Positions 11,660 through 21,850 of a DNA stretch of 64,000 nt are shown here, piece after piece (the stretch's first letter is position 1; the number at the start of each line of letters is the position of its first letter). The notes below the pieces were generated by a model that worked only from the letters and a program-made list of their open reading frames with translations, made no database searches and was not told the origin of the DNA. The position numbers were made by a program, and so were the translations under genes. This DNA comes from Monodelphis domestica (taxonomy: Eukaryota; Chordata; Mammalia; Didelphimorphia; Didelphidae): positions 66,598,607 through 66,662,606 of the forward strand of contig NC_077227.1 of assembly GCF_027887165.1 (NCBI RefSeq), given 5' to 3'.

Positions 11660-11925
11660 CTCCACCTTTGCACAAGCTGGGACAATATTCCTGGAAAGGA
11701 TCCTCTTCCAATATCTACTTCTTTGAAACTTTCACTTCCTTCAAGAACCCAACCTTTCTTGATATTCTCAGTTCTCAATGTTAAAATCCTCCTCAAATTA
11801 CCTTATATTTTGCTATCTGTATAGATACTATCCATATGTCCCTTCACTACTCTTTTTCCTTACCATTGTAAATATAAATTGCTTAGAGGTAAAAGTGTAT
11901 TTTTTCCTTTTTAAATATTTTCCTT
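11660..11925 (+). mobile_element. L2-type LINE 3' relic
   Basis: The order 'acttccttcaagaacccaac', a C/T-rich middle, then 'cattgtaaatataaattgct' and 'tagaggtaaaagtgtatt' follows the L2 3' UTR pattern (the 'gtaaactccttgagggcag' zone). It is strongly diverged. Confidence 0.4.
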
Positions 11926-12288
11926 GGTATTTTCTGTTTCTTACATCTTTATAGTAACCCATGTATCCTTACCCTTATTAAGTTCTGAGAGTCATCGATG
12001 CCATATGATAAAGAATATTTTTAGAGAAGAAAAAAAGCAAATTTAAAGGATCATCACATTATAAAAGTTCCAAAACATATACATTGTGTAACACCTTTGA
12101 ATCTACAACATACTTAAAGGGATGGAATTGGGGGGAGGTTCTCTTTTCATATCTCTTCATTCAAGTTTCACTTGAATTTTGTTGCATTTACTTTTTTAAA
12201 TGCATTTTGTTACATTAAAACACATTTGACTCTCCTCCCATTAGAAAAGACACAATTTAACTATATATCTATATATTTCTACATATAT

Positions 12289-12319
<31 letters not shown>

Positions 12320-12415
12320 CATATATATTTCTATCTCCAGAGAAAGAACTGATAAATAGAAATGACACAGTTCTTTCTCTGGAGGTGGAATTATAGTAGT
12401 CATTCTTCAAATAAT
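11926..12415. other. AT-rich intergenic DNA with a (TA)n tract
   Basis: Nothing gene-like. A TA/CATA microsatellite lies at about 12275-12330. 'agaaagaact' and 'agttctttctct' (12340-12382) form an imperfect inverted repeat around a short loop. Confidence 0.45.
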
Positions 12416-12419
12416 ATTT

Positions 12420-13195
12420 TTTGCTGTATATAATACACTTTTGGTTCTGTTCATTTCAGTCTTCATAAGGTCATACAGGCATTTCAATGTTTTTTTTTCC
12501 AAATTAACTGTTTTTTTTTTCATTTCTAATAGCACAGTAGTATTCTATCACAATTATATGCCACAACTTGATTAAACATTCCCTAACTGAGGGGAATGCC
12601 CTTCAGTTTCAACTTGCTACCACAAAAGAGTGTCTATGGATATTTTAGAAAAAGTAGTTTTTTCTTACTCCCTGACCAAATTAGGAAATAAACCTAATAG
12701 TGATATTATTAATTAAAAGCTATATACAGTTTTGTAACACTTAGAACATAATTCCAGTTTTTTCTCCAAAATGGTTGAATCAGTTCACAGTTCCACCAAC
12801 AAAGTATTTGTGTCCCAATTTTCCAATATCTCCTACAACATTTGCTATATTTCCCTTTTATCATTTTAGGCAATCTGATAGATATGAGATTATACCTGAG
12901 TGGTTTAGAGTTAAATTTTTCTAATCAATAATGTTTTAGAGGTTTTTCATATAATTACATGTAGCTTTGATTACTTAATCCAAAAACTATCTGTTCATGT
13001 CTTTTGACCATTTATTAATTGCAAAATGACTCATATTCTCATATTTCACAAAGTTCTCTGTATAGTTTAGATATGAGAACTCGATTGGAGAAAATTTTAC
13101 AAAAATTTTAAACTACATATAGAAATTATAAAATACCTAGGGGAATATCTGCCAAAAGATACCCAGAAGCTATATGAACACAAATGCAAAACACT
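12420..13195 (-). mobile_element. L1 fragment with 5' inversion
   Basis: 12420-13110 is an old minus-strand L1 3' end; 'tagcacagtagtattctatc' and 'ttccaccaacaaagtatttg' match its usual order. The adjoining 13115-13195 is L1 ORF2 in the plus orientation: it reads IIKYLGEYLPKDTQKLYEHK-like residues, compared with [20 protein letters not shown] in L1-B. This head-to-head arrangement is the mark of twin-primed 5' inversion. Confidence 0.6.
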
Positions 13196-13214
13196 TTTTA
13201 TATACAAATAACTT

Positions 13215-13570
13215 TATTTAAACAATTTGACATTGTTGTGGTTATTAGGTATATCATTTGCTATTGTTACTTCACTATGCACCAGTTCATTTATATCTTT
13301 CCATGCTTTTATGAATTCACCACACACATCATCATTTCTTATAGAATAGTAACATTCCATTCCATTACGTGGTACAGTTTGTTTAGCCATTCAGCAACTG
13401 GTGGACATCCACCATATTTTCATTATTTACCTATCTATCACAAAAAAATGCTGCAAAACATTTTTGAAGTATTGGGAGAATTTTTCCTTTATCATTATTA
13501 CATTTCTTGAGGTATAAGTCACAAGTTCTTCTCCACCAACCATTTTCCATATTGCTACGTAATGTCTCAC
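13215..13570 (-). mobile_element. L1-like 3' end fragment
   Basis: 'tgctattgttacttcactat', 'caccagttcatttatatctt' and 'cagcaactggtggacatcc' parallel the L1-like 3' end at 19320-19500. It is a short, old, minus-strand copy with no coding sequence. Confidence 0.45.
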
Positions 13571-13816
13571 TTTGCTTGCCATAGTGTTTTGCTGCTTTTA
13601 GACATTTATTGAACTCATGATGATCTGAAAAGTATATTAGGTATTTGAAAAAAGAAAAATCAATATTAATCATCAATATATTATCTCATATTTGTCCTCG
13701 AATGCTGTGTATGGGAATTAATATTTCAGTCTGTTATTGTATTGAATGTTGGCAAAGTTTCCTCGGTTGAAAACAAAATAAAAGAAAAGTCCACAAAATT
13801 TAATTTCTAAATCAAA

Positions 13817-13928
13817 GGACAATGTGACCCTGGGCAAGTCACTTGACCCCCATTGCCTAGCCCTTAGCCTTGGTAGCATTCTGCCTTATAAACAATTTCT
13901 AAGACAGAAGGTGAGGGTTTTAAAACAA
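13817..13928 (+). mobile_element. CORE-SINE (MAR1/WSINE1-like), 5'-truncated
   Basis: The body contains 'tgtgaccctgggcaagtcac', 'ttgacccccattgcctagcc' and 'ctaagacagaaggtgagggt', as in the full-length SINE at 57951-58148. A direct repeat 'aaatcaaaggac' flanks it on both sides (about 13808 and 13939), so the truncation happened at insertion. Confidence 0.8.
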
Positions 13929-13939
13929 TAAATGTTAAA

Positions 13940-15750
13940 TCAAAGGACCAAACATTTTCCTTTTATATTAATAATTTGCATCTATGCATAGGAAAACATA
14001 AATCACTTTAATGTTAATATGGAAAATACTGTCAAATTAATATTTCTTTTCATCAAAGTGAAAGGCATAGTTGTCCTAGTTAGTGGACTTTCCATTATCA
14101 TGATCTGTTTTAGAAAACAAGTAAATTGGGGGGGGGAAACAAATAATATACCATGAATCAAAAAATGTAAAGGTTAATTTTATCTCATAGATATTTCATG
14201 AATATACATTCTCTAAAATACTGAAGTTCTGTGGCATGTATAGTCTTTACTAAAAATGTGTTCATGTTCATTAACACATTCAATCCCACATATATGTAGG
14301 AATGTTTTATAATTTTAGAGCCTACAATATAACAGGGTTATCTTGTCCAATAGCATCAACTTGGAAGGAGGAGGATAATGAAAGTTTAGAGAGACTAAAT
14401 GTTTGATATCACACAGTTAACAAGTATTAAGAACCAGCACTGGAATTCACATTGTCTGAATCCAAAATCCACCATGCTTCCTTCTATATCATATTCTTTT
14501 ATTTCATTTATTGCTCTCTAATTTTAAAAAAGGCATTTTCCATATTCATTCATCATACCCCTTCAAATAAAAATTTTGAATTCCAAAGCAAAAAAAAAAT
14601 CAGTTAAAACAAACATATATTTGACATTAATAACATTTGCAATGTTTGATGAAATTATGTTCATTGCAATTATACAGTATTGAGTTCAGTAAGACCTTAA
14701 CTATGTCTGTCTTTATCTTTCAATTTCTCTATTACTATATAATATATAATGAAAGATAAGAAGGAGCCAAAGGGGAAAACAGAGATAAGGAGAATAATTT
14801 GCCTACTAAGACAATAGAAACACAAACATTATATATGCATATCTATATATATAGTTTGGTATTTTATAAAGAATTAAGGAAATTATGCTTGGCTGTGTTT
14901 AAAAATAAATTAGCACACAATTTGAGAAATGTCACTAAGTACCAGCAAGAAGAAACATTAATTTTAACTCATCCAGAAACATATTAGAAATAATCGGATG
15001 TTCCATAAGAAAGAAAATTGTATTAACATCCAAGGTGAGAGAGGAAGCTCATATATCAAGAAACTGTTAGTTTAAATGATGCAGAACTATAAATCAATTA
15101 GGATGGAACAAAGAAAATGATCTAGTTTATAATACACTTAGAATAAAAGGATTAGCTTTTATTCATTTTAATAACAATAACATATCTTACAAAGTTGGTC
15201 TAATGAAAAGAAAGTACCTATTCTAAAATAATAATTGAGTTAAAGAATAATCCATAAAATTGATAACAATTACATTGGAGAAATAATAGAGTAAAAGGAA
15301 ACATCTTATTGTATAACTAAAAAAGATATTTAAAAAACTGATATTTCTGAAAAATACTAAAAGAAAAAATGAATTGAGCATTTAGTAAGAAAAAATCACT
15401 TGAAAAGCAAAAAAAAATCCCAAAACAAAAAATGATATTTAGAAAATCATGAAAGAATGTGATTAAAAACAAAAGATTATTGTCCTGATATTCAAAGTAT
15501 TTTCTTAGAAATTTTTGATATATATACCAAATTTTATTCTAATTAGAGAAGAATAAATTTTAAAATTAGATATCAATTCAGAAGAAATAATAGAGAATAG
15601 ATTATATCAGGAAATATTAATTCTGTTACACATATGTATACATACATGTAAACACATGTGAATAGATAAATATATACCTTCGTATGTGTATACTTTATTC
15701 TGGACATGGAAATTCTTGTCCAAAACTCCTATGGTGAGTTAAAAAATATA
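13940..15750. other. AT-rich intergenic DNA, nothing recognised
   Basis: Long A- and T-rich stretches without placed repeats or coding potential. The short frame at 14799-14987 has no motif and a low-complexity start. Confidence 0.5.
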
Positions 15751-16064
15751 AAAGAATTTATTACACAAAGGTTATTACACAATTGGACATTTCTCTACTT
15801 TGAATCCATTTTAATTATTCTTTATTTACACAGATGGGTTGCCTCTGAGCTTTTTCTTCTAGTGATGGAAAACACTAAAATTTTGATTTAACAGAACAGT
15901 AGTAAAAAATGCCTTAGCTGGTTTAAGTTGAAAGCAGAACATTGCTATGAGTATCTTTCAACCAGTATTAGGAATATACAAATGTCTTTATTCAAAAAAT
16001 ACAAAATAAATTATCTATAGCCATGGATAATGATAGAAGTATAATCTTTTATATATACATATAT

Positions 16065-16407
16065 TTTATATTATATTATATTATATTATATTATATTATA
16101 TTATATTATATTATGTTATGTTATGTTATGTTATGTTATGTTATGTTATGTTATGTTATGTTATGCTATATTATATTATATTATATTATATTATATTATA
16201 TTATATTATATTATATTATATTATATTATATTATATTATATTATATTATATTATATTATATTATATTATATTATATTATATTATATTATATTATATTATA
16301 TTATATTATATTATATTATATTATATTATATTATATTATATTATATTATGTTATGTTATGTTATGTTATGTTATGTTATATTATATTATATTATATTATG
16401 TTATATA
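16065..16407. repeat. (TTATA)n pentanucleotide array 1
   Basis: About 340 bp of nearly perfect TTATA units. TTATG variant blocks lie at about 16111-16165 and 16346-16377. It is located inside the HSPD1 retrocopy 3' UTR, between 'tagccatggataatgatag' and 'tattttgcaaacagaaac'. Long open frames here are simple-repeat translations. Confidence 0.97.
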
Positions 16408-16427
16408 TTTGTATATATATTCATTTA

Positions 16428-16458
<31 letters not shown>

Positions 16459-16460
16459 AA

Positions 16461-16717
16461 TATTTTGCAAACAGAAACCCATGACTGATAGTTACAGTGA
16501 TTTTCTTAAACATCAGCCTTTACTTTAGACCTCTCTCTGAGGTAGGTGAGTTCTCTGAAGTTAGGAAAGAACATTGCATTGAGTCTAGCTTGCATGACAG
16601 AGAATAACAATAGGGCATTGCTCTGGGAAATTAGAATATTCAGCTCTATCCATACAACTGATTCCTTCCATTCCCCATTCTTTCTCTTCTTTTGGAATTT
16701 CAATAACAACTTCTGCT
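16461..16717 (-). pseudogene. HSPD1: Duplicated block of the HSPD1 retrocopy (3' UTR plus C-terminal codons)
   Basis: This 257-bp block equals 17115-17371 with about 8-10 differences and no length change by eye. It begins in 3' UTR sequence next to array 1 and ends at 'aacaacttctgct', where array 2 starts. The unit (array plus block) is 654 bp long. The original, longer copy is the right-hand one, because it continues into the rest of the coding region. Confidence 0.9.
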
Positions 16718-16723
16718 TGTATT

Positions 16724-17056
16724 TATTATATTATATTATATTATATTATATTATATTATATTATATTATATTATATTATATTATATTATATTATATTATA
16801 TTATATTATATTATATTATATTATATTATATTATATTATATTATATTATATTATATTATATTATATTACATTACATTACATTACATTACATTATATTATA
16901 TTATATTATATTATATTATATTATATTATATTATATTATATTATATTATATTATATTATATTATATTATATTATATTATATTATATTATATTATATTATA
17001 TTATATTATGTTATGTTATATTATGTTATATTATGTTATATTATATTATGTTATAT
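16724..17056. repeat. (TTATA)n pentanucleotide array 2
   Basis: About 330 bp of TTATA units with a TTACA variant block at about 16866-16890 and TTATG variants near the right end. The right flank ('tatatatttgtatatata') is the same as that of array 1, as expected from tandem duplication of the array with its neighbour. Confidence 0.97.
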
Positions 17057-17982
17057 ATTTGTATATATATTCATTTATATATTTTATTTTATTATATATA
17101 TGTGTATATATATAATATTTTGCAAACAGAAACCCATGACTGACAGTTACAGTGATTTTCTTAAACATCAGTCTTTACTTTAGACCTCTCTCTGAGGTTG
17201 GTGACTTCTCTGAAGTTAGGAAAGAACATTGCATTGAGTCTAGCTTGCATGACAGAGAATAACAATAGGGCATTGCTCTGGGAAATTAGAATATTCAGCA
17301 CTATCCATACAACTGATTCTTTCCATTCCCCATTCTTTCTCTTCTTTTGGAATTTCAGTAACAACTTCTGCTATAGTTAACAGAGAAGCTGTACTGGCAC
17401 CATCCGACAGAACAGTTTTTTCAACCTTAGTTGGGTCAATTATTACTTTTTTCAACCATTTTCACAAAATCTTTAAGCACAGCTTCACAACCTTTTTCTG
17501 AGGAAATTTTTAAAATGTTCTCAACTATAAATGAGTCTTCAGCACCTGCATTCTTAGTAATGATCAATTGCAGGTTTTTTCAGTGCCTTCTTAATTACTT
17601 CTAAAACATTTTTTTTCTTTATTAGTTGAAGTTAACAGTTCTAAGGTCAGAATGCATCAAAACAATGCACAGTCATCTCCCAAAAACTATGTCTGCTTTG
17701 ATAGCACCTTGTGTAGCATTTAATGAATCAGTAACTCGGTCTTTGTTTTCATTCACTTCTACAGCCCTTGATACAACTATAGCATCAGACAGTTTGGCCA
17801 AACGCTCATTTAACTTTTCTTTTTCCTAGTCACTAGCAGCAGTCTCTAACTCTTCAATGATTTCTTTAATATGCTTTACAATTTGAGATTTTCCACTTTT
17901 TCCTTTTAAAGCATGGAATCATCTTTTGTCACAATAATGTCCCTAACTTTTCCAATATCATACTCGAATATCTTCAAGATTC

Positions 17983-18480
17983 TGTTAGATTCAAATTTAG
18001 GGTTAAAGACTGAATATATTAATTATAGGTCACCAAGGATTTCACTTATAAATCCTAAATGAAACATTCAAGTCAGAATGGAATTTTATGGTAATTTAAT
18101 TACAACAGGAGAGAGAGATTATTAGGGGGAGAGAGAGAGAAAGGGAGAGAAGGAAAGAGTTCAACTCAGGACCTCTCTAGCTCAGATTGAGCCAAAGTGG
18201 GAGTTAAGGCCTTGGAGAGCCAAGGCAAAGAAGGGAGTCAGTCCTTATCACTCATGTGACTGATCTGAAGAAAAGCTGTCTGCTGGGCTCCTCCAAGCTC
18301 AAGCTCCAGGATAGAACTGGCATCTTGCCCTCTCCACAGGAAGTGACAAGAACCCCAGAGGCTGTTCTCTATCTCACTTCCTGAATCTCACATATGCCAA
18401 TGGTAGCTAAAGCTTGGCTTAGGACAGCCTAGGAGGGCATTTAGTTGTTTCTGATTTGTCATTAGCTAGCACATGCCCAT
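17983..18480 (-). mobile_element. Solo LTR-like fossil (candidate ERV1 LTR), partial
   Basis: It begins with TG exactly at the edge of the HSPD1 retrocopy and shares its terminal stretch with the LTR-like copies at 29417, 31331 and 46006 ('tttagggttaaagac', 'ggtcaccaagg', 'ggtaatttaatta'). The right boundary is uncertain. No internal retroviral genes are present. The copy is old and diverged. Confidence 0.5.
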
Positions 18481-18611
18481 GTAGTGTGGGTGTGCACATT
18501 CTTGGGTGCTAGACCAAGCAAGATGGGTGAAATTTTAAAATCACAATTCAGAATCAGTCATCTCCAAATGCTGAGTTCAAATCATATTATTTATTCTTAC
18601 TGTCTGTGTAA

Positions 18612-18612
<1 letters not shown>

Positions 18613-18647
<35 letters not shown>
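18613..18647. repeat. (TG)n microsatellite
   Basis: About 17 perfect TG units. Confidence 0.97.
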
Positions 18648-18648
<1 letters not shown>

Positions 18649-18699
18649 GGGGAGGTGGAATGCAATTCTGATTGAGATGGCCTTAGAATTCAATTTTCA

Positions 18700-18925
18700 T
18701 AAACTTAGGTGGCATTGAGATTTGGAATTGTATTGACTTCAGCACAAATCTTATTTCAGGTACCCTCTATGTAACTCTGCCTAAGATACCCAACTTCTAG
18801 TCATATTATCACATTGATAGAATTGATAGAAGAACCTTCCTCTAATGGGATCAAATTAGATAATACATGTAAAATGCTTGTCAAACATCACAGACCATTA
18901 CATGTGCTATTATTATTAAGCAAAA
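18700..18925 (+). mobile_element. MIR-like SINE relic
   Basis: 'aggtggcattgagatttgga' resembles a degenerate SINE head. The tail has 'tagataatacatgtaaaatg' and 'cttgtcaaacatcacag' followed by TATTATTATT, as in MIR/MAR tails. It is poorly conserved. Confidence 0.35.
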
Positions 18926-19289
18926 ATTCAAATATTGTTATGCTTTAGTAAAGGTTTTAAAAATAGAAAGATGACATCTTTCCAATCTCATTTTATAACA
19001 CAACTGTGGACCTGTCTAATATCCAAATCAAGTATTGCAAAATAATAATATCTAGCCTTTGTAGTGTGCTTTCAGAAGCCCTATTTGAACTCAGATCTCT
19101 CTAACTTGAGGTCCAGGACATTATCAGTATTTTTTTATTTATGAAAAAATATTTTCCTCATAGCCATATTTTGAAGAAAGAGAGCAAGAAAATTATTTTT
19201 CAATTTACCCCTAGTACTAGAAAACTAGTGAGTTCTTTCTTAGAAAGTGGAAAAATTTTTTTTCATGAGTCCTTTGAAATTGATTTGAA

Positions 19290-20450
19290 TAAGTGTATTA
19301 TGCCTTTCAAGCTGATCATTGTTGCAACCTTGCTATTATTGTCCACAATAGTTTCCCATTGCTCACTTTGCTTTTTACCAGTTCATATACATCTTGCCAT
19401 ATTTTTCTGAAACTACTCCCTTTGCCATTTCCCACAGCATAACAGTACTCAATAACAATTATATAGCACAACTTTTTCAAACATTCTCCACTTAATAAAT
19501 ATCTCTTCAATTTCCAATTCTTTGTCACATCAAAAAGATCTGCAACAAATATTTTTCTGTATACAGTTCTTTTCTTTTCTTTTGATCTCTGTAATAGAGA
19601 TCTAGTGAGCAGCATTGCTTTGTCAAAAGCCATACATAGTTTTATAGCCCTTTGGGCTAAGTGTTCTCTAAAATGGTTGGAAAGATTCACTTCTCTACTA
19701 ACATTTCATTAGTGTACCTATTTTTTCCTCATTTACTCTAGAATTTATCTTTTCTGATGGGTCTGAGATGGTGCTTCACAATCAATTTCATTTGGGATTT
19801 TCTCTAATTGATAGCTCTTTAGAGAAATTTTCCATATGACTATAGATTATGCTGATTTTCCTTCCAAAATATGATTGGTTATATCCTTTGACCACTTATT
19901 AGTTGGGGAATGGTTCTTATTTTTATAAATTTGACTTGGTTATATATGCAGTATAAAGATGAGAAATTAGATCTTTATCTGAGAAACGTGGTGTAGTTTT
20001 TTAGGCTACTTCTTTGACTATGGAAATTTTTAGCAAAATGTGCTTTCCCTCATCATCCCTTTTAATAAAGTATTTTGTTTTTTTGCTTTTACTTGATCTG
20101 AGATGATGATTGATCATCTTGCCTTTTTACAGTTCAGTTGAAGTATATTAGATACTACTTCAGACCTTTATTTTAAGTCTGTAAGTTTTTCTTTTTCAAG
20201 TGTGTCCCTTTTAAACAACTTCTTTTTGGATTTTGGTTTGTAATACATTCTGTTTTTTGCTTCCATTTATGGGTGAACACATCCAATTCATACCCACAAT
20301 TATGATTATTAACTGTGTATTTCTCATCCCATTATCTTGTCCCTTTTCAAAATCTATTTTGTTTCTAATCTCAGATTTTAAAAAAATCTGTCCTCTCTTT
20401 TAAAAAACAACCTACCTTTCTCTTATTTCCTTCCCCTTTTACTTCTCAAT
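19290..20450 (-). mobile_element. Old L1 relic, internally deleted
   Basis: 19320-20090 follows the L1 3' end and ORF2 C-terminal order ('gcataacagtactcaataac', 'tagttggggaatggttctta', 'ttatctgagaaacgtggtgt'). 20090-20450 jumps to the ORF2 start region: 'catttatgggtgaacac', 'catccaattcatacccacaa' and 'ttatgattattaactgtgta' match the endonuclease N-terminus near 41870-41920. The RT region between is missing. No frame survives. Confidence 0.55.
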
Positions 20451-20477
20451 GGGATAAGTACCAATTCTATAAAGAAC

Positions 20478-20482
<5 letters not shown>

Positions 20483-20535
<53 letters not shown>
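20483..20535. repeat. (CT)n microsatellite
   Basis: About 26 CT units. Confidence 0.97.
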
Positions 20536-20539
<4 letters not shown>

Positions 20540-20584
20540 GTCTTCTCTCCACTCTCTCACCTCTCTTTAAACCAATTCTTTTTG

Positions 20585-20655
20585 TATTCCCAGTATATAG
20601 CATAGTACCTAGGACATGGTAGATGGTTAACAAATGTTTATTGATGGATTTACTG
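20585..20655 (+). mobile_element. L2 3' terminus relic
   Basis: 'gtattcccagtatatagcat' followed by 'agtacctaggacatggtag' and 'aacaaatgtttattgatgga' parallels the L2 end (cagtgcctggcacatagtag ... aaatgtttgttga). Confidence 0.45.
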
Positions 20656-20659
20656 ATAT

Positions 20660-21130
20660 CAACATAAAGATTGTTTTATTTTTCATCACCATTCTGGATA
20701 TTCATATTATATAAATTAGTTACTTATATGTTAAAAATGAAATCTTTATCAGAGAACTTTGTTGCAAAATTTGTTTTTCCTAAATTAATTGTTTTCATTT
20801 TATCATACATTAATTAGATTAATTTCAATATTTTCCTCCATTTATTTTATTTAAAGAATGAGTTTTATATTGGTCATGAACTCATTTGGAATTTATATTT
20901 GTATGAGGTATGAAAAAGTCATCTAAATCTAATTTCTGATGTATTCTTGCACAATTTACTCTTATCTCAAAATTAGGTTGTTATTGAATATTAGGAAAAT
21001 AGATACATTTACTTTGATATGTTATATATCTAATGAGTTCCACTAATAAGTCTCATTATTTTTAACTAATAAGAAATTATTACTCTAAGTATTGCTTTGA
21101 GATATAGTTTGATATCTAAAATTGCTAGGT
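20660..21130 (-). mobile_element. Old L1 ORF2 relic
   Basis: Diverged minus-strand L1 phrases in the usual order include 'tgaaatctttatcagagaac', 'gaactcatttggaatttat' and 'gtatgaggtatgaaaaagtc'. These correspond to the ORF2 C-terminal region seen near 38800-39100. Confidence 0.45.
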
Positions 21131-21230
21131 CTCTTAATTCGCATGTCTTTTCATGATTTCTTTTAAGTTTCTTGATCTTTTTTTTGGGGGGGGGATACTT
21201 TTATGCCCAAATATTTGTAACAGTCGGGGT

Positions 21231-21234
<4 letters not shown>

Positions 21235-21275
<41 letters not shown>
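21235..21275. repeat. (GT)n microsatellite
   Basis: About 20 GT units. The frames read on both strands here are microsatellite artefacts. Confidence 0.97.
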
Positions 21276-21677
21276 ATGCATTCAATGAATCTGATGAAAT
21301 ACAACTGTATTGCAAGAAATGAGGACATACAACATTCTAAATAGAAATGGAATTATGTAATTGATGCTGCCTGAAATGAGAAATAGAAGAATAATTTATA
21401 GTATTATAAAAGTGAACAATTTGGGGAATTTTTATAACTTCATAAAGATTGAAATGAGTAGAAGCAAGATAATAATTTATACAATTAAAATAGCAGGTAA
21501 ACTCTACAAGAATGAAATTCAATAAAATGTCCATTCATACATAAATCCAGACTACCCCCTGATAGGATATACTATCCATGACAGAGAGATCATTAATTTA
21601 GGGAGCAGAATGACACACACGGATACATGCCTTAACCTATACATGTATTTATGATGTATTTATATATCTTTAGCATC

Positions 21678-21850
21678 AAAGATGGCATGGCCATCCACTG
21701 CATTCTAGGCCATCAACTGTTCGCCTGACTTTTGTCTTGCTGCTGGACTTTGACAACTCTGGAAGAGAAAGTCTGATGACTTTCTGTAATTTTCACTCAC
21801 TTAAATTTGATTCACACACTTCAAGCTATTATTCTATGATGTCCAAAAAA
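21678..21850 (+). mobile_element. Degenerate marsupial SINE-like interspersed repeat
   Basis: 'cttgctgctggactttgaca', 'actctggaagagaaagtctg' and 'tcacttaaatttgattcaca' match a common marsupial short repeat remembered by its 'ctggaggagaaagtgaggctg' core. I cannot assign the family name reliably. Confidence 0.45.

Larger units (their letters stand above)
15754..17982 (-). pseudogene. HSPD1: HSPD1 (HSP60 chaperonin) retropseudogene, 5'-truncated, expanded by TTATA arrays
   Basis: An intron-less minus-strand copy of the mitochondrial chaperonin HSP60, which folds imported proteins in the matrix. Coding remnants fill about 17285-17982, roughly the last 230 of some 573 residues. [61 protein letters not shown] and [10 protein letters not shown] match the HSP60 C-terminal region as I remember it. 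Several frameshifts and stops break the frame and the Gly-Met tail is gone. The 3' UTR follows on the plus strand from 17285 down to 15754 and matches remembered HSPD1 3' UTR phrases ('acttcagagaagtca', 'aaatacaaaataaattatct', 'ttattacacaaaggtt'). That UTR is split by two TTATA arrays and a duplicated block. The 5' end stops exactly at an LTR-like fossil. Confidence 0.88.

Noticed and set aside
16065-17056. Regular repeats that might suggest a CRISPR array or satellite
   Set aside because: Units are 5 bp with no spacers, and the arrays are local to one retrocopy in vertebrate DNA.
16023-17115. Open frames of up to 189 codons made of Tyr, Ile and Leu
   Set aside because: They are translations of the TTATA array in several frames. 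Only the flanking HSPD1-derived sequence has meaning.
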